Below are positions 23,862-35,892 of a stretch of 64,000 nucleotides of DNA, one piece after another (position 1 is the stretch's first letter; each line of letters starts with the position of its first letter). This DNA comes from Stictocephala bisonia. Lineage: Eukaryota; Arthropoda; Insecta; Hemiptera; Membracidae. Below the pieces are notes generated by a model, which was not told the origin of the DNA, made no database searches, and saw only the letters and a list, made by a program, of their open reading frames with translations. Location of the stretch: NCBI GenBank assembly GCA_035578905.1, contig JAQJVL010000002.1, positions 9,486,717 through 9,550,716 on the forward strand. Reading direction: 5' to 3'. A program made the position numbers and the translations under genes.

Positions 23862-24560
23862 ATTAAATACGTCTTTAATTAACCAGGCGAAGTTAGGACT
23901 AAAAAGTCCCTTCTTCCACTTAACCTGATACAAACATAATCACAATTATAAAAATTTTGTTTTTAAATATAGCAATTATAACTGAATAAAAGTAACAATA
24001 ACTAATATAACACAAACAAATAATTAATTATCTTAAAGTAAAAAGTATTAATAATCATAGTTAAATGATATATGTAATTACAAGTATGAAATAAATTAAC
24101 AGACTTAGATATAAAAATAAAATTATGAAATTCCACTCACACACGCTCTCTCCAACTGGACCACACGCTCATTCACACATTTATTAACTTAGCAGCAAAT
24201 CATAAAAACTAAAAAAAATCCTTACAAACCACATTCATACGTTTCCAGATGTGTACCAACACCATCGGCCATCATCGGACCCGCAGGAGAAAGGCTTTTA
24301 CCTCCGCCCTGAAGCGATGATAATTATCCATGTTCCTCGTACCATCTGGAAGGGAATTACACAGACGGCAAGAATTTACGGTAAACGATTTATTGAATAT
24401 TGAAGTTCTACGAGTAGGACTACAAAGAGCGAAGCATCCCTGCGTGTTTCCCGGGTACTAACATGAGACAAAAACCTGAAGTTATCATACAGATATTTAG
24501 GAGACTTCGTGTGCAATACCTTATGTAAGAAGGAAATGGTGTGAAATTCATAGAGGCCCT
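23862..24560 (-). mobile_element. Non-LTR retrotransposon 3' fragment (Jockey/I-like)
   Basis: On the minus strand, from about 24440 to 24267, a frame encodes an RT C-terminal end with SCRLCNSLPDGTRNMDNYHR and ...AEVKAFLLRVR before a stop, which is typical of these families. An upstream piece (24560-24440) continues in another frame, so the gene is broken. The 3' UTR contains ggactttttagtcctaacttc and ends with ttaattaaagacg...atttcatttcatt, a common LINE tail. The element is 5'-truncated. Confidence 0.7.
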
Positions 24561-27500
24561 TAATTTTTAGTTACAATAGAATAATAATTAACATAACTAT
24601 TATAAATTATATTATGAATGACTTGACCAGAGAGTAAAACACCTTTAGGAGTGTACCTAGAGGGATGCTAATTTTGCCTCTCTGGGGACATAACTCATCA
24701 AGATACAATGTAATATATTTTATTAAAATGTTGAGAAAATAATGGAAAACGTTACTAACCAACCTAGAGTATAATAAAGATTTTTTCATTTTTTAAGTGT
24801 AACCAATTTTTTAACAAATAAAGTTGGTACAAATTTTAAATTGAAAATGTTACAGTTATTTTTAGCTAAGGAGTATATTAGTAAAATATAAAATATTCAT
24901 TGCTACAGTTTACTATAACTGCATTAACATAGCGAAAATGCAATTTTGTACTTTTGTGCAATATGCGGGGCGGGGCAGGCTCTTTGTTACTCCTAGCGAC
25001 AATAGCGATGAAATCTAGAACTAAAATCCTGGAGTGCTGAAGTGGGCGCCTGGATTAACACCTTTAAGTCGTTCCCCTTATCGCAACTAATTATTATTCT
25101 TAAAGCAGAAATGTCGATGAAAATTTTCATTAACTATTTAGCTGTTTATTAAATCCACTGGACATAAATAGGCTGATATTAAAGGATAGAGTTAAACATA
25201 CTCAAAAAAGCTTGGGGTTTATGTAATGGAATCATCAAGTAAGAATCTTTTCTTAATTGGCTATCATCATCATTTAATAAACAATAATTTGCAAATGTTA
25301 AAAAAAACCATTTTATAATGTGGAATTCTGTGGAAAGTCACATATCACATATAGTCCCATGTAAATGTACTGCAATAGAATTTAAACCAGCTGTGGTAGC
25401 AGCCATCAATAATACTGGCATAAATATTCCTAGTACATATAATAGCAGGTGTAATAATCATGTATAGTATGCACATAAATCAGCTGGTCATGGTAGCATT
25501 GTTTCAGCACAGATTTTTATTACCATTTGTGAAATGTAGGTCGTATGAAAAATAATTCATTTTAGGAACTAAATATATAAAAGGCAACTGTAGTATAAAC
25601 ATGCAATGTTGTGTGAACATTTCAAGTAAATCCATTCACTACTTTTCGAGTTTTGTGTACACAAACGTATGGACGTTTTATTTATGTATATGTATATAAA
25701 TTATATATATCTATATATATATATATATATATCTATATAATATATATTAATATAATTTAAATATATGATTTCCATACTTTAAAAGCTGTTTTAGGAAGCT
25801 ATCGGAATTTTTTTAAGTATATTAGAGGTGTTAATGTAACAGAATTAGCGATACCAAATATGGAGTAACTATTTTTTAACCAATGTCACAGAACAGCATC
25901 TATTTTATATGTAACTTACCAACGCAAAAAATATGTGAAAATTGAAGTAACCTACGATAGAGACTCTCCAGTAGTTAAATCTGTCACTGCTCAAACATCC
26001 TGGAGACAAATTTATGTCAGTAATCCTTCTTCCTGACAGTCCTGACTGTCTCCAATAAGGTCCTTTACAGCCAATTCACTTCCCAACACTTAAGTGGCTC
26101 CTTTACCACTCTACGGAGTCGTTGGACTTTTTATTGCCTTCCACAGTCCAGCGGAAATAACCCCCCCGCTGGTTGTTCAATGAATTATGTTGGTCAATAG
26201 ATTTATATTCAATTAGTTTCTAAGAAAATAAATATCTTTGTAAATGGAAATAAATAGTACTTATGGTATCATTTATTTATTTGGCGAAATGTTACACTCA
26301 TAAAGGTGTGCGTGATTTTACCTCGAAAGTTCAAAATTGATTTTTATATAGAAAGGACTGTAGATGCAAATATTCCTTTAAAACTTAAGCAGTTCTTAAA
26401 AACGCTATCTAATTTTTAGAGCAGAGTCACCACGTATATTTCTTGTTATGATTTGTTGTCAGCTACCATTTATTAGTAAGAAACTTATTAATATACCTTT
26501 GGAACAAGATCAAAAGTCAAGTTATTTATTAATTAAAATAATGACGGGACCTCTTGTCACAAAGCTAGATTAAATTCATCAAGCCATTCCAGACTTGCCT
26601 AACTGATTCTATTTATGCTATCTAATTCTTCCGTGAAAGAGTGCAGGGAGAACTCTGTAACTATGTTATCCATCCTTTTGATGGACTCCCTGCAATTACG
26701 AATGATCTAGTGTTCCGTTTATATTTCCAGAACTTAACCTGCCCAGTTAGGAAGCGATTTAACACTGTACATTCCCTATAAGGGAGTTTCATCCCACCTA
26801 CAGGTATAGACGGATAGAAAATAAGGAACTTACATTGTCCATCATAATGTTCCTCGCTAAAGCGTAGTTAGTATTTTGGGAAGACATTTGTTCTGTTCAA
26901 CTGGAACGTACGAGATTTTAAGCGACCGTTCTGACGTGAGAGATCCTGTGTAATGGGTAGGTGCGGGGCATTCAAGATCTTATTGAATTCATTATGGAAG
27001 CCAAGAAAGTGAGGTTGCCATGAGTGTGCCACTAATAGCTCTCATGACCCTATAAGTTGAACATAAAGTATTATTATTTGTTGGGGGGGGGGGAGGGTTG
27101 ATGTTGTTCACGTCCACATCAAATCTTTAAAACTTTATGAACCCCTTGGGTAGATAAACGAGCTACACTTCTGGTAGCTGGACAGTCAAGAATTTTTAAT
27201 TTACCAGCTATGGCAGCCATCACACAAAGTATGCTAAAAAATATGAAATTATTTGTAAGAACTATAATTGTAACAATGGCATAAATTAAAATTATTTAGT
27301 ATTTTCTTCAACACCGTTTTATTATTTTTTCTTACACATAATTTATTGATTTGGCTTTTTAAATTTTAGTTATATTGTGAGCTAGTGTCGACTACAAGGA
27401 GTGTATGTGAAAAGTCAGCGAAAAAAGGATATCCCAGATCCACAGTCCATTTTCTAAGAAACAATTCCATCACACCCATCAAGAACCCTTCTCCGTCACA

Positions 27501-27684
27501 AGAATTCTCTTACTTTTCCTTAAATAAGGAAGGTGATATCTTTTTTCTCTGTAATATTTGGTAGTTAATGCAAACTATTAAGAACATTTTATATTTAAAT
27601 TCTTATAATATATTTGTAAACTTATGTGATATTATATTTTATATAATACACTGAAGATATAATCGTCACTAGGTGAAAATATGC

Positions 27685-27747
<63 letters not shown>

Positions 27748-28165
27748 CATAGTTTTTGTAGATGCATTATTATTTTTTATTTAAAATAATAATATAGCAT
27801 GTATTTTAATAAAACAATATTATAAAAACAGTTATTTTATAAAAAAATAAGGGTGCCTTTACCAATTTTATAGTTAATTAATTAAATTAATTTCAATTCA
27901 CATGAAATAAGTTATGTAAAAGAGTTAATAGGATTAATCTAAAGGACAAATGGAGTTGAGTTGGAAACCGATGTCTGTATTTAGTTTAATTTTCGCGCAT
28001 GTCAATACAAAGTCCTTACCATTAAAAATCGTGTTTAAATATATGGGAGTAAAGGTGTTTAGCGTTTTTTTTTTTTATCCAGTTAATCTTTTTTTAGTTC
28101 TTTATAAATCATCAACAAAGCGTTGACAGTACTTAGCGGTGTCTGATTGCACCCATACTTAAGGA
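24561..28165. other. Gene-free repeat-rich stretch
   Basis: No gene found. Contains AT microsatellites (about 25690-25750 and 27690-27744), a G10 run near 27085, and a dispersed repeat at 25330-25450 (tagtcccatgtaaatgtact...) that recurs at 47325-47440. Confidence 0.4.
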
Positions 28166-28409
28166 TAATCAGTAGAACCTTGTTGTAACCAACCTAAATT
28201 TAACGAATTCCTTGATGTAATGAATATTTTAAATTAATTTGTTAAACTATCTGTAATACTTAACAGTAAATATACCTCTATAATACGAATAAATCATGCC
28301 AAGTAACTCAATATAACGAATTTTCTATCTTCCTAAACGTAGTTTACCTCTGTATAGTGAATTTTTTAACCATCAACCTCTACATAGCGAACCTTTGTAT
28401 AACCAACTG

Positions 28410-28736
28410 CACTAAGGATGGAGTCCGATAGCACTAAGTTCCGGCGTCAGGTAAAAACATACCTCATTGATAAATGCCATTACAGCGTCAAGGAATATGT
28501 GGCTGGCGGTCATGTAAAATAGTTCCGACATTCTTGATTTAAAGGTAAATAAGTTTTATGTATATTTTTAGTTATTTAGTTTTCTTATTTTGTAAATATT
28601 TGTAAATACACATATTGTGTATAGTTAATACTGACTTTGTAAAATTAATTAGCTATATACTTAATGTATAATATTGACTTGGCAAATGCAAGATATATTG
28701 TCAATTGTGCCCAATAAATGATTGATTGATTGATAA
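28410..28736 (+). mobile_element. 5'-truncated non-LTR retrotransposon inserted in the Tigger element
   Basis: The frame from about 28429 encodes the RT C-terminus (TKFRRQVKTYLIDKCHYSVK...), a sequence end typical of Jockey-like ORF2, and stops at a TAG near 28520. The 3' UTR ends with caataaatgattgattgattgat, a polyadenylation-like signal plus a TGAT tail. Tigger sequence (ggtataacgaac) resumes right after. Confidence 0.7.
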
Positions 28737-28987
28737 CGAGATGTACCTCTAACAGACTCGGTATAACGAACAAATATTTTTATGTTAACTTTTGAGTGAA
28801 TTTCACCTCAGCTGGAAGTGGCCGTGAGAACCGACTAGCTCCTTTTATCCCGGCGCTTCCTTCCGTTCCAGTATTTTTAGAGTGATTTCCTGTACTTACT
28901 GGATACCGTTTTAGTGCGCTACTGTGTGTTGTAAGAGTTGCTCAGATCAAGTTACTGTATCTGTGTTTGTGTAGTGAGGGCAGACAA

Positions 28988-29137
28988 ACGGAACGATGTG
29001 CATTAAGTGTTGAAGATAAACGAAAAATAATAAAAACTGTTGAAGACAATCCAAGAAAGACAAAAATATACATTTCTTAGGAATTTGGGATTCCGCCAAG
29101 CACTTTAGCTACAAAAGTAGCCTATATTAAAAAGTAA
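28988..29137 (+). pseudogene. Tigger/pogo transposase N-terminal HTH, broken
   Basis: The frame reads as a CENP-B-N/psq-type helix-turn-helix: CALSVEDKRKIIKTVEDN near the start and EFGIPPSTLATK after an in-frame TAG at 29078-29080. The turn motif GIPPSTL is diagnostic of Tigger/pogo/CENP-B proteins. Another stop follows at about 29135, and no DDE domain was found. It is a dead remnant of a DNA-binding domain that would have bound the transposon ends. Confidence 0.8.
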
Positions 29138-29869
29138 GGAGACATTTTAAGAGGATAGAGGTCTTTTTTCTGCTGCTAAGAAGTTAAATAATATGAATTT
29201 AAGGATTTGGATGAATGTCTCTATATAAAGAATATCTTAACCTCAATATAACAAACCTCAACATAACAAATTACTCCACATAACAAACTTGTTTTAACAA
29301 CTTCAGATTCGTTATATCAAGGTTACAGTATTATTATTAAATAAATTAAAAATAAAACATAACATTAACAGCAAAAATATAAAATTAACAGAATCAATAA
29401 AATCTCGAAGTGTAACTATGGCTTAAAATAAACGTTGTCAATGAACTGACATTTTTATTGAGCTGGTTGGTTATAAATTAATCTCTCTTAATATCATTAA
29501 TTGGTGTGATGTAAAAATTAGAGTGGTTTAAATAGACGACAGCTGGGTAGAGGAGAGAACCTCTCCAGTCGTAATTGTAAACTTTAATCCGGAGTCAGCA
29601 GCTGATTAGCTTAATTTTTAATTAACCTGAAAACCGACTTCACGAGAAAACTTGCTGATAGTGCATGATGTCAGATTTACAAAGATAACTTTGCCACAGT
29701 TAAGGTTACGAGATGTCATGTATTTTAATTTTTAAACTATCTTTATTTTATTGAAATTATTGTAGACTATTTACAAGACAATGATGAATTTCAAATATTA
29801 CGCCTTGACATTTTTAGTTTTATATTAGTCCCCCTGTCCCCAGCCTAACTTAGTTTTCTGCACTTACTT

Positions 29870-30130
29870 AAATTACTTGGCTATTTTCTTCAACTCCTTT
29901 GGGAGAATAGGGCGTCCAAAAAAGATCTACATCCGTCCCTGTATCCAGAAAGTACCTTAACTTCTCTCCAAGTCTTTAGGCCTCTTTTACTTCTTTAACA
30001 ATATTTCTCTTCCAGGTTTCCAGGGGACGACCCTTTTTCATAGCTCCTTGTGAGTTCCAATCAAGCGCTTCTTTATCAATGGTTTCATTTGACATCCTTA
30101 ACGTAAGCCCTAACCATTCAGAGTTTCTGA
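29870..30130 (-). pseudogene. LINE ORF2 C-terminal fragment
   Basis: On the minus strand the sequence encodes MKKGRPLETWKRNIVKEVKE, a stop, then RLGEKLRYF...FWTPYSPKG. A basic GRP-x-x-x-W block near the C-terminus is typical of several LINE clades. The frame holds at least one stop. Boundaries are approximate and no 3' tail was identified. Confidence 0.5.
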
Positions 30131-30687
30131 AATTCTGCAGCTTAATTTGAACTTGACATGTTTCCCTCTTTAGGTATTAATTTGTAATGATATCTGACCA
30201 ATGGATGTTACTAATATGGTGGAGACACCTGTTAATAAATACTGGCAGTGGAGACGTAATCGAATTTGTAACCACATAAAACTTGTCTAAATCAAAACAG
30301 ACACAACTTGAAGCGTGTTAAAAACGTATTGAAGAAGCGAAGCTTCGTTTTCTTTAAGATATTTTGATTTGCTATATTAGGTAAATATGTGCAGTGGTGA
30401 CATATTTTTTAATACGAATCTTCACGTCATTTTCAGCTCATCCACTTGTTGAAACAACACTTCCCAACACTTCTGAACTTAGCCTAACATAAAATGCGAA
30501 AAGTGGATGTCAAGTTGAAAAAAAAAAAAAAAATTAGTTAAATCATAACACTACAGATGTTTATTTGGAACTGAGCGAGTATTTTTGTGTAGCCCCCAAT
30601 TTAAATTTGGTTTTAATTAAAATTAAGACCACAGCAACTACATTTTATTTAGGAATTTATTCTTGCTCATATTTTTGATTAGCCCGA

Positions 30688-32290
30688 ACAGTAAGCAGCC
30701 TGAGTGTTATATTTAGCGCAAATAGGGGTTTCAGTAGCAGAGGGGAAACGCTCATTTGCTCCACTGCCGTCCTTCACGGGTGTGACTAACTTTTGCCTTC
30801 AACTTCCGCAACAGTGTTTAATTAAAAGAAATTTAATATACTGTACAAATTTTTAGTCGCTATTTTATTTTTTGCATGAATAATATTGTTATTATAAATT
30901 TTTATTTATTAAAAAATTAAATTTAATCGTTATAAGCCTGATTCATCTATATACTATAAAGCTCGATGTAGTGACTGACTGACACTAAATGTTGAGGCCC
31001 TTCCCGACGTCCTACCCACATAAAGTGTATACTCTCGGTCTGAAACCTCCAGGAAAATTCACAAAAGTTTACTTTTTTCACTCATAAAGAAGATGGTGAC
31101 CCTTATTTACCCCAAAACTGGCCTAATGTATTCTTATGAGAAAACCACGAAAAAGTAGTTTTTATGACATAACTTGAGAAAAAGCTTGAGTAAAATTTTC
31201 AAACCTTCACAGTTCCCCACGCGTAACAAACGCGCATCTTATATATGTAATTCAGCTTAAAAAAACATAAAAATTTGGAGTATCGGTGCCCAAAAACTGA
31301 AAAGTTTAAAAAATGTACATTTTATAAATACTGATCTTATCTACTCAAGTGGGGTATAAAATTAAAGCTATTTTTCTACTGAAACAAATTTACCATCGTA
31401 TTTTGAAAAGGGTAAATAATAAATGGTATATTCACCCAGAACAAAACACAAATCTCCTAAAACAAAAATAAGGGTAATACTAAAATAAAACACCCAAGTG
31501 GGGTATCAAACTATAGGTAATTATCTCTTAAATCACATTATACCATTTAACTTTGGAAGACAACATTTTTAGGGCCCCCCTCCAAGTAAAATATATGCTC
31601 CCAAAAACAAAATTGGATAATATTAAACTAATACACCCAGGTGTGGTATTAAATTAAATGCATTCTTCCATTTATTAGTATATACCATAAGATTTTAGAG
31701 AAGACTATGTTTATGGGCTCCACTTACCTAAAAACCAAAATTCATGGAATACCGCTTAAGAATCCTGGTGAGGTCGTAGGACGATCTTCCTCACGAGGCG
31801 ACATGCCGAGATCCACAAATGGGACTATAGCAGAGTGTCTTGGTGAGGCCGCAGGCCGAACTGTCTCCCGCGAGGCCGTAGGCCAAGTTTCACAAAGGGG
31901 TCTGCAGCAGAACGTCTTGGCGAAGCCGATTTCTACAAAGGGTTTAAAGATAGGTAGTTCCCAGGCGAGGCCACAGGCCAAGCCTACCTGACGAGCGCAG
32001 CGAGTGATGACGGGGTTGGCATGCAAAGCGTGCAGGAGTGTCCCCTAGTTAGTTTTATTAAAACCAAACAATGGTAACTTCTTATTTGGTGGAACTCACT
32101 ACTGTGCTGCTAGCCTGCAGCCTTCCACCCTCCTAGTTGCCATAAAAATTAAAAAATGGAATGACTCAGTGGGGAAAGAGTAGTTCTATCTATCTCACTT
32201 CTGTCAACCAGTGCGCCTCTATCCAGTTCTATTGGTTCTTTCAGAAGGTCACTTCCAAAGAGGCCTGTCTATAACTATGCATTAGGCACC
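30688..32290. repeat. Dispersed repeat family R, copy split by a Helitron
   Basis: The left part (30688-30945: ...gagtgttatatttagc..., aataggggtttcagtag...) and right part (32049-32290: ...ctactgtgctgc..., tgcgcctct...) match in order the uninterrupted copies at 41172-41672 and 49021-49525. The break is exactly at the Helitron borders. Non-coding; element class unknown. Confidence 0.75.
30946..32048 (+). mobile_element. Non-autonomous Helitron, 1.1 kb
   Basis: The element starts TCTATATACTATAAAGC and ends in CTAG, with a hairpin (gcatgc-aaa-gcgtgc, one G-T pair) about a dozen bases upstream. The flanks are A on the left and T on the right, the Helitron target. The copy of repeat R at 41172-41672 gives the empty site (gattca|tta at 41444-41452). 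No Rep/helicase is encoded. Near the 3' end (31780-31990) a GC-rich block repeats the palindromic unit gaggccgtaggcc four times with variation, creating 94-codon frames on both strands that are not genes. Confidence 0.8.
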
Positions 32291-33540
32291 ATGTATACTT
32301 AAAAGTAACCAAATATAAAAAGTATAAGAACCATATGCACACACTAGCAATAAATTTATGGTTACACATTAAAACCACTGGAGATTTTGTTTAAAATATT
32401 AGAACAAAATAATTGACAGTTACAGCAGGAATTTGACAAAAGATTCATACATTTAATTTATTATTTATTTATTGAAAATTTTAAATTAATTGTGTTTGTC
32501 GGTACATATTTACAAAAAATATAAAATTATAACTTAATAAATATTACATCTAAAACAATAAAATCACAAACCTGAGATCATTTGATAAAATACATCATTA
32601 TTACTACTTAAAAAAATAATACTTTTGAAATAAATACATTTTTAATGAATCCTATCATTTTGAATTCTTTTACAGATATGATAAAAATATTTCAATTTAT
32701 ATTTAATATCCATTTAAAGCACCAACATTTTGTTTTGAGACTGTAATTTGTGAAAGTGTTAAAATACATTTTCTATGCTACGGTTTGACCTAGGCTTAAA
32801 TATATTTACAGTTTGTCAATGGTAATCAATGCACATTGCATAATAATATATCTGAAGAGGACAGTAGTAAAAATTGAGTAAAAATCTAATTTACATGTCT
32901 TAATTTAATAGTATCACAATTAATCTGATAGTTTTTAAGTTTAGGTAAAAAATTTAAGTTTGAATGCTAACAAATTAATGAGTAATACATTTGTCGTTAC
33001 GGGAGATGGACTGCTTCAAGAAATAAAAAAAATGTCTAAAAGTATATTTTATTTTTACTGATTTTCAAAAAAGTAAAATAAAAATATATTTTTTATATTT
33101 ACTATCGACTAGCCCCTTTAATATTTTTATTTATTATCATTTCCCCCAACACTTTTAACAACATATTTATTGAAATACTTTCTTTAAAGACATCTTGTCT
33201 TAGAGTAAAGACCTAAAAAAATTCCTATCGCTGATTTAAAAGAAAAAAACAATCAATATGCTATTTTATCTAATTGACACTTATTTCCAGCTGACACTGT
33301 ATGCCAATGTCGGGATTTTTTATGCATTAATACGTTTATGCTTTTATTCTCATCCATTATTAAACAATCCAATGGTTACTTATTTGGTAAAGTTCATGAA
33401 TTAAATCTATAAACGTTACCAGGTATATAAACTATCTTATACCTACAAGAAAATAGATAGCAATTCATGTTGTTTTACTACAGCGAAAAACTCAAAATAC
33501 TTGTGTGAGAGTAAAGTGTAGAAATCGGTAAATATGAAAT
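32291..33540. other. Gene-free AT-rich stretch
   Basis: No gene, RNA or clear repeat was recognised. Confidence 0.35.
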
Positions 33541-33544
33541 TAAT

Positions 33545-33705
33545 TAAATTGAATAAACACTGAGATATTTGACAAAACAGGTTATGTTAGGTTAGTTTAG
33601 ATTAGGTTTGCAATATGAAATCACGGTCAAGATATACCGGATATCCTAACCTAACCTAACATAATCCACATGTTTCGTTGAATATCTCAGTTATTTTTCG
33701 TCGAA
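33545..33705. mobile_element. Short TIR element with TTAGG-like arms
   Basis: The left arm (actgagatatttgacaaaac...ttatgttaggttag) pairs with the right arm (ctaacctaacataat...gaatatctcagtt) over about 45 bp. The arms contain two to three TTAGG/CCTAA units. The centre is about 45 bp. A MITE or foldback unit is likely. Confidence 0.65.
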
Positions 33706-34785
33706 TGAGTGTCCATATTCGTGTTCAGGAAAGCAAACTACATAAGATTTACATAATATAGGTGTTTATTTATTACTTTTTAAATTTTTTTTAAATCAGC
33801 TTTTCCGTCAAAAAAGTGTTAGGGATTTGTCTTTATGGGTTTAATATTGACTAGCAAAAAATTCTGAAAATTAGGTGGGACCCCTACATATTTCCAATTT
33901 ACCTAGAAATACATGGCTGGCCAAACTGTTTTGATTTTTATGACCAAGTACAGCTCCAGGCTGTGCTGTTCAATCTCTAAGGACATAAGTGAGCAGAGAA
34001 TATATCGTAGTTGTGGTATTACAGTCCAACATGTTACTTTATGAAATACAACTTCCAATTTGAATCCTATATTTTGACATAACAAAATTTTACCATAGTA
34101 GCCTGTTTGTTAATGTAATATTAATTTGTTTATAGGAGTATATTCTGGCCAAATGGCAAAATGTTATTTGACTATTTTACTTGAAAAGACGTCGTATTTA
34201 ATTTGAATTTGAATGAAACTGAAGTTCACTGAAATCAGCAAATATTTCAATCATTATGAACAGAATACCGGTACGTGTCGAAATAAAATTAAATTCTTAA
34301 AATATTTAATATATGAATATAAGACATTTTACAGAACAAGGATTGTAAACCAACTTTACACAATTAAATTTGTTTGTATATAAAAAAATAAATTATATTA
34401 TTACTTTAATTAGGGACCACAATATAAATGATTGAGAAACAACGAAATTTTAAACTTATTGTTAAGTGAATTGATCAGGAACACTTACTCTCCACTATTC
34501 CTTTCATAATTTAAAAATTCGAATCATTACATTAAATAAAAAAAAGTTTGCGTAGTTTTGTGAAATAATAAAAATATGGCCAGTAAAATACTTAGTAAGT
34601 CAGCAATTACCTTGTTAGGTTTGAATTTTCTTACGTATTAAATTCTGTTTTATTATTATTTTTTTACATGTATTACAATGGTCTTTTCTGTTCATTTATA
34701 AGAAACTACTGTTCTAGTTATGAAAATACAAAAAGCAAAAATAATACTTAAGTACTATATTGATTTTGGTATTTTTCTACTCATT
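33706..34785. other. Gene-free AT-rich stretch
   Basis: No recognisable gene or repeat. A 60-codon minus-strand frame has no features. Confidence 0.35.
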
Positions 34786-35082
34786 ATAACAAAGAAGAAA
34801 GAAACAGATATCCAATAGTACGCTGTGCCGAGTATCTAATAGTGTGTCGAGTAGTTATTTCTCCAGTTTGCAATGTGGATGGCAGGGCCAGCACCTTTTA
34901 GTCCCTCCTGTTATTCCTCCCAAATCATCAAGTATCAACGTAGTAATTATTAATAGCTTTTCAATTAGCATAATACGTGTTGGTACATATACAGTACAAG
35001 TAAACGTCACACAACACAAATTTATTATAAGCACAAAATGCACAAATATATTACAATACAAGTACAAAATGCACAAATATTA

Positions 35083-35125
35083 TGGTGATCGATTTCGGTG
35101 AACCACGCTCACCTTCCTCAGACCA
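35083..35125 (-). ncRNA. Candidate hammerhead ribozyme (Penelope type)
   Basis: Reading the minus strand: TGGT, CTGAGGA, a stem II with GGTGA/TCACC, GAAA, then TCGATC and ACCA. CTGANGA and GAAA are the invariant core. TGGT/ACCA closes stem I, and GAA-ATCGAT-C leaves a palindromic minimal stem III with an AUC cleavage triplet. Hammerheads are known from Penelope-like elements. Activity is inferred. Confidence 0.55.
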
Positions 35126-35173
35126 GAGGGATTCACAAAAGAATCATTAGATTGATTCTTTTGTGAATCCCTC

Positions 35174-35216
35174 TGGTCTGAGGAACTTGAGCGTGGTTCA
35201 CCGAAATCGATCACCA
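35174..35216 (+). ncRNA. Candidate hammerhead ribozyme (Penelope type)
   Basis: Same core as the inverted copy: TGGT (35174-35177), CTGAGGA (35178-35184), GAAA (35203-35206), TCGATC, ACCA (35213-35216). Stem II is weaker here because acttga replaces aggtga, so this copy may be less active. Confidence 0.5.
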
Positions 35217-35434
35217 TAATATTTGTGCATTTTGTACTTGTATTGTAATATATTTGTGAATTTTGTGCTTATATTGTAATACATTTGTGTTGTGTGACGT
35301 TTACTTGTACTGGAATTACGAGTATTAATACTGATGTATTAAGAAGTATATTGGTTGTGATCTACTCATAGCAAGCACTGAGGCGATCGCTGCAGCCATA
35401 AAAGAGCGACATCTGTTTCTTATTCTCTTTGGTA

Positions 35435-35890
35435 TAACTGACGAATTACAACATTTCCCCCGGTAAAGCACAACGACAATGAATTTAGTCTAGTTTAAAA
35501 CACTCTAATTCAAAATACAGTGGTGAACATATGATTTAGACTAAAATAAATAAAGACCATAAACGGTCTCCAAAATTTATAAGTATTAACATCTTTGGAG
35601 TTTATGGCATCACTTAAGTGCTTTACCCCCTCTCCCTTAAAGGGATCTCTATATTCATTAAGTGTAAACTGTCGAAACACTTTCTTACAATAAGTTATGC
35701 ATTTTAAAATGTCCTAATTTGTACAAAATTAAAATAATAATTTAAATCTATAAAAATATCACTCACTTTGGTGTATCTATGGTTAGTCTACTAATAAACT
35801 GGGACCATAATGTGTTAGGTTACTGAAGGCTCATATTATTACAAATAAAAACCAATTATATATATTAAATAGTAATGAGTAGTTAATTAA
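35435..35890. other. Gene-free stretch
   Basis: No feature recognised. Confidence 0.3.
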
Positions 35891-35892
35891 TT

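Larger units (their letters stand above)
28170..29330 (+). mobile_element. pogo/Tigger-like DNA transposon, degraded
   Basis: The left end reads cagtagaaccttgttgtaac. The right end in reverse complement reads tactgtaaccttgatataac. Both arms are followed by several ...ataacgaac... repeats, the pattern of Tigger/pogo TIRs. Inside is a decayed transposase N-terminus (28988-29137). A 5'-truncated LINE (28410-28736) is inserted in its left half. The flanks are compatible with a TA target. Confidence 0.75.
34788..35434. mobile_element. Head-to-head Penelope-like 3' ends forming a large palindrome
   Basis: Arms at 34993-35146 and 35153-35312 are near-perfect inverted copies with a six-base centre (ttagat, 35147-35152). 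Each arm carries the 3' region also found downstream of the GIY-YIG coding sequence at 61224-61440 (aatatttgtgcattttg..., ttgtgttgtgtgacgtttac). An outer inverted pair (acaaagaag...gaaacagat at 34788 and its complement at 35408-35434) extends the symmetry. Non-coding; each arm has a hammerhead-like motif. Confidence 0.75.

Noticed and set aside
31707..32026. Overlapping 94-codon frames on both strands
   Set aside because: They follow from GC-rich palindromic repeats near the Helitron 3' end.
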